Source: UMGS1601 sp900553335 (GTDB lineage Bacteria > Bacillota > Clostridia > Oscillospirales > Ruminococcaceae). From it: a stretch of 21,750 bases of DNA. Below the pieces are notes generated by a model that searched no databases, was not told the DNA's origin, and saw only the letters and a program-made list of their open reading frames with translations. This document shows positions 5,956-13,700 of this stretch, piece by piece (position 1 is the stretch's first letter; every line of letters starts with the position of its first letter). The stretch covers positions 1 through 21,750 of the forward strand of contig CALEUW010000035.1 in NCBI GenBank assembly GCA_937920725.1, read 5' to 3'. A program made the position numbers and the translations under genes.

Positions 5956-6528
5956 ATGAAAAGAGAGTTTTTAAAAGGCTTAGGGCTTGAAGATGATGTT
6001 ATTCAGAAAATCATTGCTGAAAACGGAAAAGACGTTCAAGCGGAAATAGCCAAAACGGCAGACATTCAAGCCAAGTACGATACCGAAAAGCAAGCGAGAA
6101 AAACGCTTGAAAGCAAAGTATCGAAACTTGAAAAGATTGACGCTGAGGAAATGCAGAGGACTATTGACGATTTGCAAGAGCAAATCAGAAAAAGGGCTGA
6201 GGCGGACGAGGCAGCAGAAGCGGACAAAGCCTTGCAGTCACGTTTCAAAGGCGTTGCCGGAGAAGCAAAATTTGTAAACAGTATTACCGAAAAAGGTATT
6301 TACGCCGAATTTAAGGACGCTGTTTCAAAAGAAGAGAACAAAGGAAAGGGCGACAAGGAAATCTACGAAGCTATCACAAAGGACAGAGACGGTATTTTCC
6401 AAAATCCGAACAACAACGTAGATATACCGCCGTCTAATCCAAACGTACCGGGGGCAAAAATGACATTGCTGGAAGCGATGAAATATAAAAATGCACACCC
6501 GGAAGCAGACATAAAAACATTAATTTAA
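5956..6528 (+). CDS. Capsid scaffolding protein (GP20-type)
   Basis: This 190-residue protein matches the phage minor structural protein GP20/scaffold group, which directs capsid subunits into a correctly sized prohead and is lost before or during packaging. It starts 'MKREFLKGLGLEDDVIQKII'. A long charged coiled coil follows (about residues 25-85, many K/E, e.g. 'KLEKIDAEEMQRTIDDLQEQI'). A flexible region ends in a proline-rich linker ('DIPPSNPNVPGA') and a short C-terminal helix that usually contacts the capsid protein. The ATG at 5956 follows AAAGGAG. It stands 17 bp upstream of the major capsid gene, the normal order for scaffold and capsid. Confidence 0.88.
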   Translation: MKREFLKGLGLEDDVIQKIIAENGKDVQAEIAKTADIQAKYDTEKQARKTLESKVSKLEKIDAEEMQRTIDDLQEQIRKRAEADEAAEADKALQSRFKGVAGEAKFVNSITEKGIYAEFKDAVSKEENKGKGDKEIYEAITKDRDGIFQNPNNNVDIPPSNPNVPGAKMTLLEAMKYKNAHPEADIKTLI

Positions 6529-6545
6529 ACAGGAGGTAATTTATT

Positions 6546-7616
6546 ATGCCGGGAATTTTTGATTCCAAAAATTTTAACGCTGAGGTATTCGGGGCGTATG
6601 TTGAAAAAACGCCTAACCTCAACAGAAACGAACTTATCAAATCGAGGGCGATTAAAACTCGTCAAGACATTGCCACAAGTTTTAAAGATCAGGTAGGAGG
6701 CAATTACGTTGTTATACCTATTACAGGACGTATCGGCGGAACTCCTCAAAACTATAACGGCTCTACGGACATTACGTCTAAAAAACTCAAAACGTACACA
6801 CAGGGACGTATCGTTGTAGGACGTGCCGACAGTTGGGTTGAAAACGATTTCAGCTACGATATAACGGGCGGAGTTGATTTCCTTGAACAGGTTGGACAGC
6901 AGATCGGCGAATATTGGGATACTGTCGATCAAAACACACTGCTTAGCGTTTTGAAGGGCATTTTCGCTATGACTGGCACAGAAAACTTGAAGTTTGTAAA
7001 CGGACATACTCTTGACATTTCCGCAAATACAGACGAAACAGGAAAATTCGGCGCTACAACACTTAACAACGCTATGCAAAAGGCACTCGGTGACAATAAG
7101 GCTAAGTTTACGCTTGCAATTATGCATTCAGCTGTAGCAACTAACCTCGAAAATCTACAACTTCTTGAGTACATGAAATATACCGACAAGGACGGCATCG
7201 AAAGAAAGCTTGGTTTGGCTACTCTTAATGGCAGGGTTGTCCTTGTTGATGATTCTATGCCGATTGAAGAAGTGCCAGCCGTAACGACAGCAGGCAAAGA
7301 AGCAGACGCATATATCAAATACACAACGTATGTTTTAGGTGACGGTGCAATAGAATACACCGATTGTGGCGCAAAAGTTCCGTATGAAACAGACCGTGAC
7401 GCCAAGACAAACGGCGGTCAGGACACATTATACGGCAGACAGAGAAAAGTATTTGCACCTTACGGTATCTCGTGGACGGATTCAAGCATTATTTCACCTA
7501 CTGACACGCAGCTTGAAACAGGTTCAAAGTGGAGTCTTGCAAATTCCAATGAAAACACAAAGGAGTATTTCCCTCACAAGGCTATCCCAATAGCAAGAAT
7601 TATCACAAGAGGGTAA
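6546..7616 (+). CDS. Major capsid protein
   Basis: This 356-residue protein builds the icosahedral shell. Its position directly after the scaffold, its length and its sequence pattern fit Firmicute phage capsid proteins of the HK97-like fold. The N-terminal arm is short ('MPGIFDSKNFNAEVFGAYVEK'-like start). A beta-rich region ('GGNYVVIPITGRIGG') follows, then the long spine helix ('FLEQVGQQIGEYWDTVDQNTLLSVLKGIF', about residues 112-140). The A-domain has 'FTLAIMHSAVATNLENLQLLEYMKY' and 'RVVLVDDSMP'. No N-terminal protease-cleaved delta domain is apparent; the separate scaffold gene explains this. The ATG follows AGGAGG at 6531-6536. The next gene starts 31 bp later with its own Shine-Dalgarno. 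Confidence 0.92.
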   Translation: MPGIFDSKNFNAEVFGAYVEKTPNLNRNELIKSRAIKTRQDIATSFKDQVGGNYVVIPITGRIGGTPQNYNGSTDITSKKLKTYTQGRIVVGRADSWVENDFSYDITGGVDFLEQVGQQIGEYWDTVDQNTLLSVLKGIFAMTGTENLKFVNGHTLDISANTDETGKFGATTLNNAMQKALGDNKAKFTLAIMHSAVATNLENLQLLEYMKYTDKDGIERKLGLATLNGRVVLVDDSMPIEEVPAVTTAGKEADAYIKYTTYVLGDGAIEYTDCGAKVPYETDRDAKTNGGQDTLYGRQRKVFAPYGISWTDSSIISPTDTQLETGSKWSLANSNENTKEYFPHKAIPIARIITRG

Positions 7617-7647
7617 CAAGAAACAAATTAAGAAAGGGTGATGAACT

Positions 7648-8001
7648 ATGTATCTGGCTGAAGCAGAATACGGAGAAATAACAGGCGGTGAAACTCCGCT
7701 AGCTTACCGGGTTACGGAATACAAAATGCGAATGCTTGTCGATACATACACCTTTGGGCGGTTAAGGGATTTTGACGAAATTCCCGAAGCGGTAAAAATG
7801 CTAATGGCAGAGTTGATTGATTTGACAATAGCGCATAATTCGGGTGCTGAAGTCGCAAGTCAATCAAACGATGGTGTGAGTGTTACCTATCGGGAAAAAA
7901 GTCAAACCTACGAGGAAGAGTGCGAAAACCTGATACGTACATATCTTGACGGCGTAAAGACGGCAGACGGAACGCCGATTTTGTATTGTGGGGTGAGCTA
8001 A
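7648..8001 (+). CDS. Head-tail connector protein (DNA-packaging adaptor)
   Basis: This 117-residue, largely helical protein follows the major capsid gene, where the adaptor ring that binds beneath the portal is normally encoded (gp15 of SPP1 or gp6 of HK97 type). Helical segments include 'RVTEYKMRMLVDTYTFGRL' and 'IPEAVKMLMAELIDLTIAHNS'. A typical 'GVSVTYREKSQTYEEECENLIRTYL' C-terminal part follows, resembling the 'S.SYK....' strand and helix of such adaptors. The ATG at 7648 is preceded by AAAGGGTGATG. It ends at TAA directly abutting the next ATG. The role comes from gene order and pattern. Confidence 0.75.
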   Translation: MYLAEAEYGEITGGETPLAYRVTEYKMRMLVDTYTFGRLRDFDEIPEAVKMLMAELIDLTIAHNSGAEVASQSNDGVSVTYREKSQTYEEECENLIRTYLDGVKTADGTPILYCGVS

Positions 8002-8370
8002 ATGTTTGACTGGTGGGATAAAACTGTAACCATTTATCACAAAATCAAAAACAAGGACGACAACGGGCGAACAGTCACAAAATGGGAACGAACCATAGTT
8101 GACAACTGTTTTTTCGGAAACAAAACAGTACAAACGCTTGTCGGAACGGCAATAGTTAATAAAAATCAGCGTTTCATACGAATACCAATGAAATTAACTC
8201 TTTTAGTTTGCGCTGATGATATAGCTATTCTCGGTGAAATCACCGTTGATGTTCCCGACAACACCGACGCTCGAAAACTCCTTGACAGTCACGACGGATT
8301 TGTGATTTCTACAGTTAAAAATAACGCTCTTTCGCACTTTCCCCTACCGCATATTTATATCGGGGAATGA
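8002..8370 (+). CDS. Head closure (stopper) protein
   Basis: This 122-residue protein sits at the second position after the capsid gene, where head completion or stopper proteins (SPP1 gp16 type) are encoded. These close the portal channel after packaging and give the docking face for the tail. The sequence is beta-rich and starts with 'WDKTVTIYHKIKNKDDNGRTVTKWERTIVDNCFF'. The pattern 'T.TIY......G....W....' is typical of this group in Firmicute phages (it resembles the DUF6751 type). A later segment, 'DGFVISTVKNNALSHFPLPHIYI', ends the barrel. The ATG begins immediately after the previous stop, and AGGTGAG-like bases upstream (GGGGTGAG) serve as Shine-Dalgarno. Function is by synteny. Confidence 0.68.
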   Translation: MFDWWDKTVTIYHKIKNKDDNGRTVTKWERTIVDNCFFGNKTVQTLVGTAIVNKNQRFIRIPMKLTLLVCADDIAILGEITVDVPDNTDARKLLDSHDGFVISTVKNNALSHFPLPHIYIGE

Positions 8371-8374
8371 TAAC

Positions 8375-8722
8375 GTGGAAATTAAATTCAAATGCGATAT
8401 TAACCCTAACAGAATTGCCGCTAAGATAACGGAAAACAAAGAGTTTTGGACGATAGCACATACAGAATGGTGGCGATTATACAAAGATTATGTACCCTTT
8501 CAAAACGGTAACCTTATGGAAAATGTGACCATTACCGAAAAAGGCATCAAACATAACGAACCGTATGCACATCGTATGTACGAGGGCGATAATTTTAATT
8601 TTCACAAAGATAAACACCCTCTCGCATCTGCCCGATGGGATGAAGCGGCAAAACCGTCACAGTTGCCGAAATTAGCCAGAACTCTTAACAGCTACATTAA
8701 ATCAGGGAGGTTTAAATTTTGA
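8375..8722 (+). CDS. Minor capsid/tail completion protein (Minor_capsid_2-like)
   Basis: This 115-residue protein resembles the minor capsid protein family encoded between the stopper and tail terminator in Firmicute siphophages. Its role is in the head-tail interface (comparable position to HK97 gp10). Visible signatures are 'WWRLYKDYVPFQNGNLMENVTITEKGI' and 'YAHRMYEGDNFNFHKDKHPLASARWDEAA', a combination typical of the group (a substrate-like 'P...G.L' followed by 'YA...YEG'). The start is GTG at 8375, 4 bp after the previous stop, with GGGGAA upstream; no in-frame ATG comes earlier. The stop overlaps the TTG start of the next gene by 4 bp (TTGA). Confidence 0.75.
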   Translation: MEIKFKCDINPNRIAAKITENKEFWTIAHTEWWRLYKDYVPFQNGNLMENVTITEKGIKHNEPYAHRMYEGDNFNFHKDKHPLASARWDEAAKPSQLPKLARTLNSYIKSGRFKF

Positions 8723-9141
8723 ATTTGTTGAACAAAAGTAAAATCGTCATGGATTGGCTAATACAATGCCCCGAAATCAAAGATTTATCTTTTGCATTTT
8801 CACAGGCTGAAAGCGGTAACAATGAGATAGTGCCGATAGCTAATGAAAGCTGGATAAAAAAATATATCGACGGTTCGGGCGTAAAAAGTTATGAGCTGGC
8901 ATTTATCGCATATCAGACCTTTTCGGACGTTCCCAACTCAGACGAAAACACCGAAATTCAATTTGATCTGGAAAAAATCATGAATTGGGTTGAGGAACAA
9001 AACGAAAACGAAAATTTCCCCGGTTTACCAAATGTAGAGGAAGTAAAATGCTTGGAAAATATGCCGAATCTAAGCGGCGTAAACGAACAATGCGCTAAGT
9101 ATATGTTCACAATACAAATTATTTATATGGAAAGGACGTAA
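8719..9141 (+). CDS. Tail terminator/minor capsid protein (Minor_capsid_3-like)
   Basis: This 140-residue protein lies directly before the major tail protein, the usual place of the tail terminator that caps the tube and joins it to the head. Its start 'LLNKSKIVMDWLIQCPEIKDLSFAFSQAESG' and later 'YELAFIAYQTFSDVP' match the minor capsid protein 3 pattern of Firmicute phages. The C-terminal strand 'KYMFTIQIIYME' is also usual. The start is TTG at 8719, in a 4-bp overlap (TTGA) with the previous gene and with GGGAGG at 8705-8710. An internal ATG at 8749 is less likely because it would lose the first helix. Confidence 0.75.
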   Translation: MNLLNKSKIVMDWLIQCPEIKDLSFAFSQAESGNNEIVPIANESWIKKYIDGSGVKSYELAFIAYQTFSDVPNSDENTEIQFDLEKIMNWVEEQNENENFPGLPNVEEVKCLENMPNLSGVNEQCAKYMFTIQIIYMERT

Positions 9142-9147
9142 TTTATT

Positions 9148-9642
9148 ATGCCAAACGAAACATTAACAAAATTGAAGAAGTACAGAACCATACCGTTTAT
9201 TAAAGACGACGAAGGAGAGTTTTTGAGAATCGGCAAGTCAACCATTTTTGCGCTTTCACTCAATGCAAACGTAGTAACACAGAATTTCATCGAAGATGAA
9301 GCCCCTACAGACGAAGTTTCCTATTACAAACCAACATTGCCACAAGAGCTTGCGGCGTACAAGGGCGATCCTGCTTTCGATTTTATCTACGATATGTTCT
9401 ACAATCTTCCAACTGGAACAGGGGTACAAAAGACTTTGCTTATTGTTTTTGACGGAAATATCGGGACAGAAGCTGCACTTAAGTTTAACGCATGGCAGGC
9501 AAACGTAACAGTTGTTCTCAAAGATTTTAATACGGTTGATGAAAAGATCACCTTTGACCTCAATTTTAATGGCAACATTGAGAGAGGCACGGCAACAGTA
9601 TCAGACGGCAAGCCGGTTTTCACGGCGGCAGCGAAAGCGTAA
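9148..9642 (+). CDS. Major tail (tube) protein
   Basis: This 164-residue protein stacks as rings to make the tail tube. It shows the beta-rich pattern of tube proteins: 'YRTIPFIKDDEGEFLRIGKSTIFALSLNANVVTQNFI', then 'FDFIYDMFYNLPTGTGVQKTLLIVFDG' and 'ANVTVVLKDFNTVDEKITFDLNFNGNIERGTATVSDGK'. The last segment is the typical beta-sandwich ending with 'G....G......G.P'. The zero-frame product ends 'FTAAAKA'. The -1 frame stays open for 110 bp beyond that stop and encodes a highly acidic tail, so a longer form may exist (see separate entry). The ATG at 9148 follows AAAGGA. Position between terminator and tail chaperone genes agrees. Confidence 0.85.
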   Translation: MPNETLTKLKKYRTIPFIKDDEGEFLRIGKSTIFALSLNANVVTQNFIEDEAPTDEVSYYKPTLPQELAAYKGDPAFDFIYDMFYNLPTGTGVQKTLLIVFDGNIGTEAALKFNAWQANVTVVLKDFNTVDEKITFDLNFNGNIERGTATVSDGKPVFTAAAKA

Positions 9643-9752
9643 GCCCTGAAACAGCCTCGTTCAGCGCATTTGCAATTAATGACGTAGACAACGAGGGCGA
9701 CGAAACAGAAGACAGTACGGAAATTACAGACGATACAGATACGGAGGAATAA
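9619..9752 (+). other. Candidate -1 frameshift extension of the major tail protein
   Basis: The -1 frame relative to the major tail gene is open from 9582 to a TAA at 9750-9752. After the TTC codon at 9619-9621, which is preceded by T (GGTTTTC context), this frame would add 43 residues. They begin with a linker-like HGGSESVSPE and end in a strongly acidic tail, with 15 Asp/Glu and no Lys/Arg in the 43. That composition is very unlike random reading. There is no start codon with a Shine-Dalgarno, and the final codons include the GGAGG used by the next gene. The heptamer is not a classical strong slip site, so the exact shift point is uncertain. An old frameshift mutation is an alternative. Confidence 0.45.
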
Positions 9753-9755
9753 ATA

Positions 9756-10106
9756 ATGAAAATCACAGTAAAAGGCATGGGCTTTGATGTAAATCTATTA
9801 GATTTTGATACTGCTAAGGCGTATGAGGATAGTATAAAAAAAATAGACGATTTATCAATGAAGTGGCAGAAACCTGATGCGAATCGAAGACTAACTGATA
9901 TTATATCAAAGGGTTGTAAGGTTGTAGATGAAGCTATTGACTCTCTTTTTGGCGCAGGAACAGCTAAAAAATTATTTGACGGCAAAAAAGATTTGCTAGA
10001 ACACAGTAAAATTTGGTTTGAAATTGCTGGCGAAATAAAAAAAGGCTCAAAGGAAGAAACACAAGCGATTAATCTTTTAAGTGCTAAGGCTGACAGCAAT
10101 GCTTAA
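9756..10106 (+). CDS. Probable tail assembly chaperone (gpG-like position)
   Basis: This 116-residue mostly helical, charged protein follows the major tail protein and precedes the Gp15 and tape measure genes, the place of tail assembly chaperones that hold the tape measure protein during tube growth. It starts 'MKITVKGMGFDVNLLDFDTAKAYEDSIKKI', a short beta segment then helices, as in other Firmicute phage proteins at this locus. The ATG at 9756 has GGAGG at 9743-9747. It overlaps the downstream gene by 8 bp. That gene is in the +1 frame, so a lambda-type -1 fusion to it is not supported; separate initiation is more likely. Function is by position only. Confidence 0.6.
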   Translation: MKITVKGMGFDVNLLDFDTAKAYEDSIKKIDDLSMKWQKPDANRRLTDIISKGCKVVDEAIDSLFGAGTAKKLFDGKKDLLEHSKIWFEIAGEIKKGSKEETQAINLLSAKADSNA

Positions 10107-10707
10107 TTTTTGCTGTGATAAGCCTCCCGACAGTATACAAATAAACGGTGCGGACTACCCTGTCCGTACCGATTTTTTTGTATGGATAAAAATTTTATCA
10201 CTAATTAGACAGCTGGACGGTACAGGTGACGAAATCGCCGCTCAGAGCAACGCAAACGTCATAGTGCGAATTATCTATCTAGCGTTTGAAACGCCTGAAA
10301 AAGTGGCACAGAATTGCTCCTGCGACGATATTTTGACGGCTGTCTATCAGTTCTCTAAGGGATATAACCGACCTAGCGCAGAATCAGCGTATTCATCGTC
10401 TGACGATGACCGTGAGATCGTGAATTTTGAGTATGATTTAAATTACATACTGATCGCTATTCGCAATCAGACAGGAATTGACCTGACACACAAAGGCAGA
10501 AAACCGTTTCACTGGTGGGATTTTCTACTGGAGTTTGAAACATTAGAAGAAAGGCATTACATATCACGGTTGATGAGCCGCAGAGCGTATAAGGGCAAAG
10601 ACGCTGATTTGATCAAGTTGAGGGAAGCAAGCAAAATCCCTGAGGAATTTACCCGTACCAAAAGTGAAGAACGAAATGATGATAAATTTAACAGTTATTT
10701 CACATAA
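10099..10707 (+). CDS. Bacteriophage Gp15-family protein (tail assembly)
   Basis: This protein matches the phage Gp15 family found directly upstream of tape measure genes. It shows 'INGADYPVRTDFFVWIKILSLI' near the start and 'DIL.AV..F..GY' in the middle. The typical 'FEYDLNYILIAIRNQTGIDL' and 'FHWWDFLLEFETLEERHYISRLMSRRAYKGKD' follow (WWDF at about residue 139 onward). It probably acts with the previous gene in tape measure/tail assembly. The start chosen is ATG at 10099 (MLNFCCDKPP), giving 202 residues and an 8-bp overlap with the gene before. An in-frame GTG at 10081 would add 6 residues deep in that gene and lacks a better Shine-Dalgarno. Confidence 0.82.
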   Translation: MLNFCCDKPPDSIQINGADYPVRTDFFVWIKILSLIRQLDGTGDEIAAQSNANVIVRIIYLAFETPEKVAQNCSCDDILTAVYQFSKGYNRPSAESAYSSSDDDREIVNFEYDLNYILIAIRNQTGIDLTHKGRKPFHWWDFLLEFETLEERHYISRLMSRRAYKGKDADLIKLREASKIPEEFTRTKSEERNDDKFNSYFT

Positions 10708-10722
10708 AAGGGCGGTGATTAA

Positions 10723-13700
10723 ATGACAAATGACGGAAGTATTGAGATTTCTCTTACTGGGGATGCAAAAGGGTTAGAAAAAGAAATTGATAAATCGTCC
10801 GACAAAATAGAAAAGAAAATTCAAAGTGTTTTAAATGATACTGAGAAATCCGCAAAATCCAAAGCTGCAAGCATAGCCAGTATTTACAAAAAGCTAGGAG
10901 ATTCTCAGTCAGATGCACTAAAAAAGGCATGGCAAAGGGTTGAAAAAGATTCTTCAGACACAAATAAACATATTAAGCAAAATGTTTCAGATACGGAAAA
11001 AGCATCTACACAATCAGCGCAAAAAGTTTCTAGCGAGGGTGAAAAGACAGGTAGCAAGGTAAAAGATGCTGTAGACAAAATTACAACATCTGTTGGCACT
11101 GCCAATAACAAAACAAATGTTCTCAAAAAATCATTAGAACTTTTAGGCTCTGCCGGAAAGACAGCCTACAATGGGCTGAAAACCACAGGCGAAGTTGCAA
11201 TGAAATCTATCGCAACTGCTGCAACGACATCCGTCAGCGTAATGGGCGGTGTGGCTACTGCCGCAGTTAATGTCGGCAAATCGTTTGAATCAGGAATGTC
11301 AACGGTTGCCAGCGTATCAGGTGCAACAGGTGCGGAACTGGAAAAACTCAGGGCAAAAGCAAAAGAAATGGGCGCAACAACCGCATTTTCGGCAACACAG
11401 GCTACAGATGCCATGAATTACATGGCTATGGCAGGCTGGAAAACTAACGAAATGATTAGCGGTATTGACGGTATCATGAATTTGGCAGCTGCTTCGGGCG
11501 CAGATTTAGCGACCACATCTGACATTGTAACCGATGCATTAACCGCATTTGGCATGACGGCTAAAGATTCAGCCGAATTTGCAGATGTTATGGCGGCGGC
11601 ATCGTCTAACGCTAATACAAACGTCGAACTAATGGGCGCAACATTTAAATATGTCGGCGCAGCTGCCGGAGCTATGGGCTACAGCATACAAGATATTGCG
11701 GTAGCTACGGGATTAATGGCAAACGCAGGAATAAAAGGTGAAATGGCTGGTACAGCGCTGCGAAGCACCATTACACGTTTGGCTAAACCAACAAAGGAAT
11801 CCCAAGAGGCTATGGACGCTTTAGGCGTTAGCCTAACCGATTCCGAAGGCAAAATGAAGAGCTTTGGTGAAATCATGACGGATATGCGAAAAGGCATGTC
11901 TAAAATGACTGAAGACGAAAAAGCAAGCTACGCCGCTATGCTCGGCGGTCAGGAGGCTATGTCCGGACTTTTGGCGATAGCAAACGCTTCGGACGCTGAT
12001 TTTGCAAAATTGACAAAGGCTATTGAGGGTTCTACAGGTGCAGCCGAAAAAATGGCTAAAGTCAAATTAGATAACCTTGAGGGCGATATAACGATCCTAA
12101 AATCAGGGCTTGAGGGCTTCGGCATACAAATCTACGAGGAAATGCAAAAACCTCTGAGAAACGCAGCACAGCAAGCTACAGACATGGTCAGCGACCTAAG
12201 CCAAGCGTTTTCAAAAGACGGTTTTGAGGGCGTAATAACTGAGGGCGGCAAGATCATATCCAATCTGCTAACTGTTGTTGCACAGAAAGCGCCTAAGATT
12301 ATTGACGTAGGTTTTTCCTTTGTTGATAGCATAATCAAAGGCATACAGCAAAATTCAAATAAACTGACTGGAACTGCATTGCTGATTGTAGACAAAATAG
12401 CAGACGGCATAAAAAATACATCTGCAAACCTAATGCCGCTGGTCGGCGATTTTGCAAATGTATTTGTTCAGGGCGTATTAAAATATAAGGATGTATTTTG
12501 GTCTGTGGCATTTGACATGGTAACAGCCATAGCGCAGGGATTGTCAGATCACGCAGATGAAATTTCGGCAGGAATTGTGACGTTGATAAACAACATCGTT
12601 GCAAAAATGGATGAGATCCTACCCGTATTCATCGAAGCGGCGAGCAATCTACTGATTAATGTTTTTGAGATGTTGGCTGACAATATGCCTGATATAGCGG
12701 ACAACCTGTTTAAAATGATTTCAAATATAGGCGAAACTTTGCTGGAATCGCTACCGATGCTGTTCGATGCGTTTAGCAGTTTAATTGTTTCGGTGTTTGA
12801 AAAACTTGCGGAAAATATGCCTGATATAGCGGACAACCTGTCTAAGATGATAGCAAAGATATGCGATTTGTTATCAAAAAATCTGCCGAAAATCATTGAG
12901 GCAGCAGGAAAATTTTTAGAGGCGTTTATAAATGAGCTATTAGGTCACGCTGACGAGATTTTTGACAGCGTAAGCGGCATAATATCCTCATTGTTTAACT
13001 CGTTTACAAAATTAACGCCTAAGGTAAAGACGATAGTCACGCTTATGGCGGCATTGTATGCAGCAAAAGGCGTTGCAAATGTTATCAGCGCAATAAAACG
13101 TGTGTCGGATCGTGTTACTGGTTTGTTTAAATTGATTAGTGCAAATCCTGTAGGTGCAGTAATTACAGCAGTTGGTTTACTTGCAGGTGCAGCTGTAACA
13201 TTGTACACAACTCTTAATTCTTCACGATCAACTCAGTATAGCCAGTATTTAGCCGACACCAAAGAAGAGCTTGAAGAACTCTCAGCCCAAGTGGATGCCG
13301 TTAAAGAAAAATACGACGAAATGAAATCCGCCCGTGATGAGGTAGTCAATTCGAGTTCGTCCGAATTTGAATATTACGACAATCTATGGGATGAACTTCA
13401 AGGTCTTGTAGACCAAAACGGAAAGGTAAAAAAAGGCTATGAAGATAGAGTAAAATTTATCGAAGGCGAACTTAACAGAGTGTGCGGAGAAAACGGTGTC
13501 GAATGGGGCATCGCTAACGGAATAATCACTAAAAACGGCGAAGTTGTAACATCTATAAAAGATATTGAAAAAGAATTAGGAAATCTATTGATCAAGTCTC
13601 AAGCTTCATCGTTGCTTCAAGATTTAGAAAGCACTTATAACACTTCTAAAGAATCTTTGTATGGTACAGACGGTGCAGAAATTGCGTATTTTACCGCTCA

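Noticed and set aside
6525..7127. 200-codon ORF on the - strand across the capsid gene
   Set aside because: It is antisense to the well supported major capsid gene, Cys-rich and without a domain pattern. The long antisense ORFs at 6929-7405, 9620-10099 and 19569-19973 have the same shadow character.
10081..10106. Programmed frameshift fusing the chaperone gene to the Gp15 gene
   Set aside because: The second gene is in the +1 frame relative to the first, not -1, and there is no clear slippery sequence in the overlap. An ATG at 10099 allows normal initiation.
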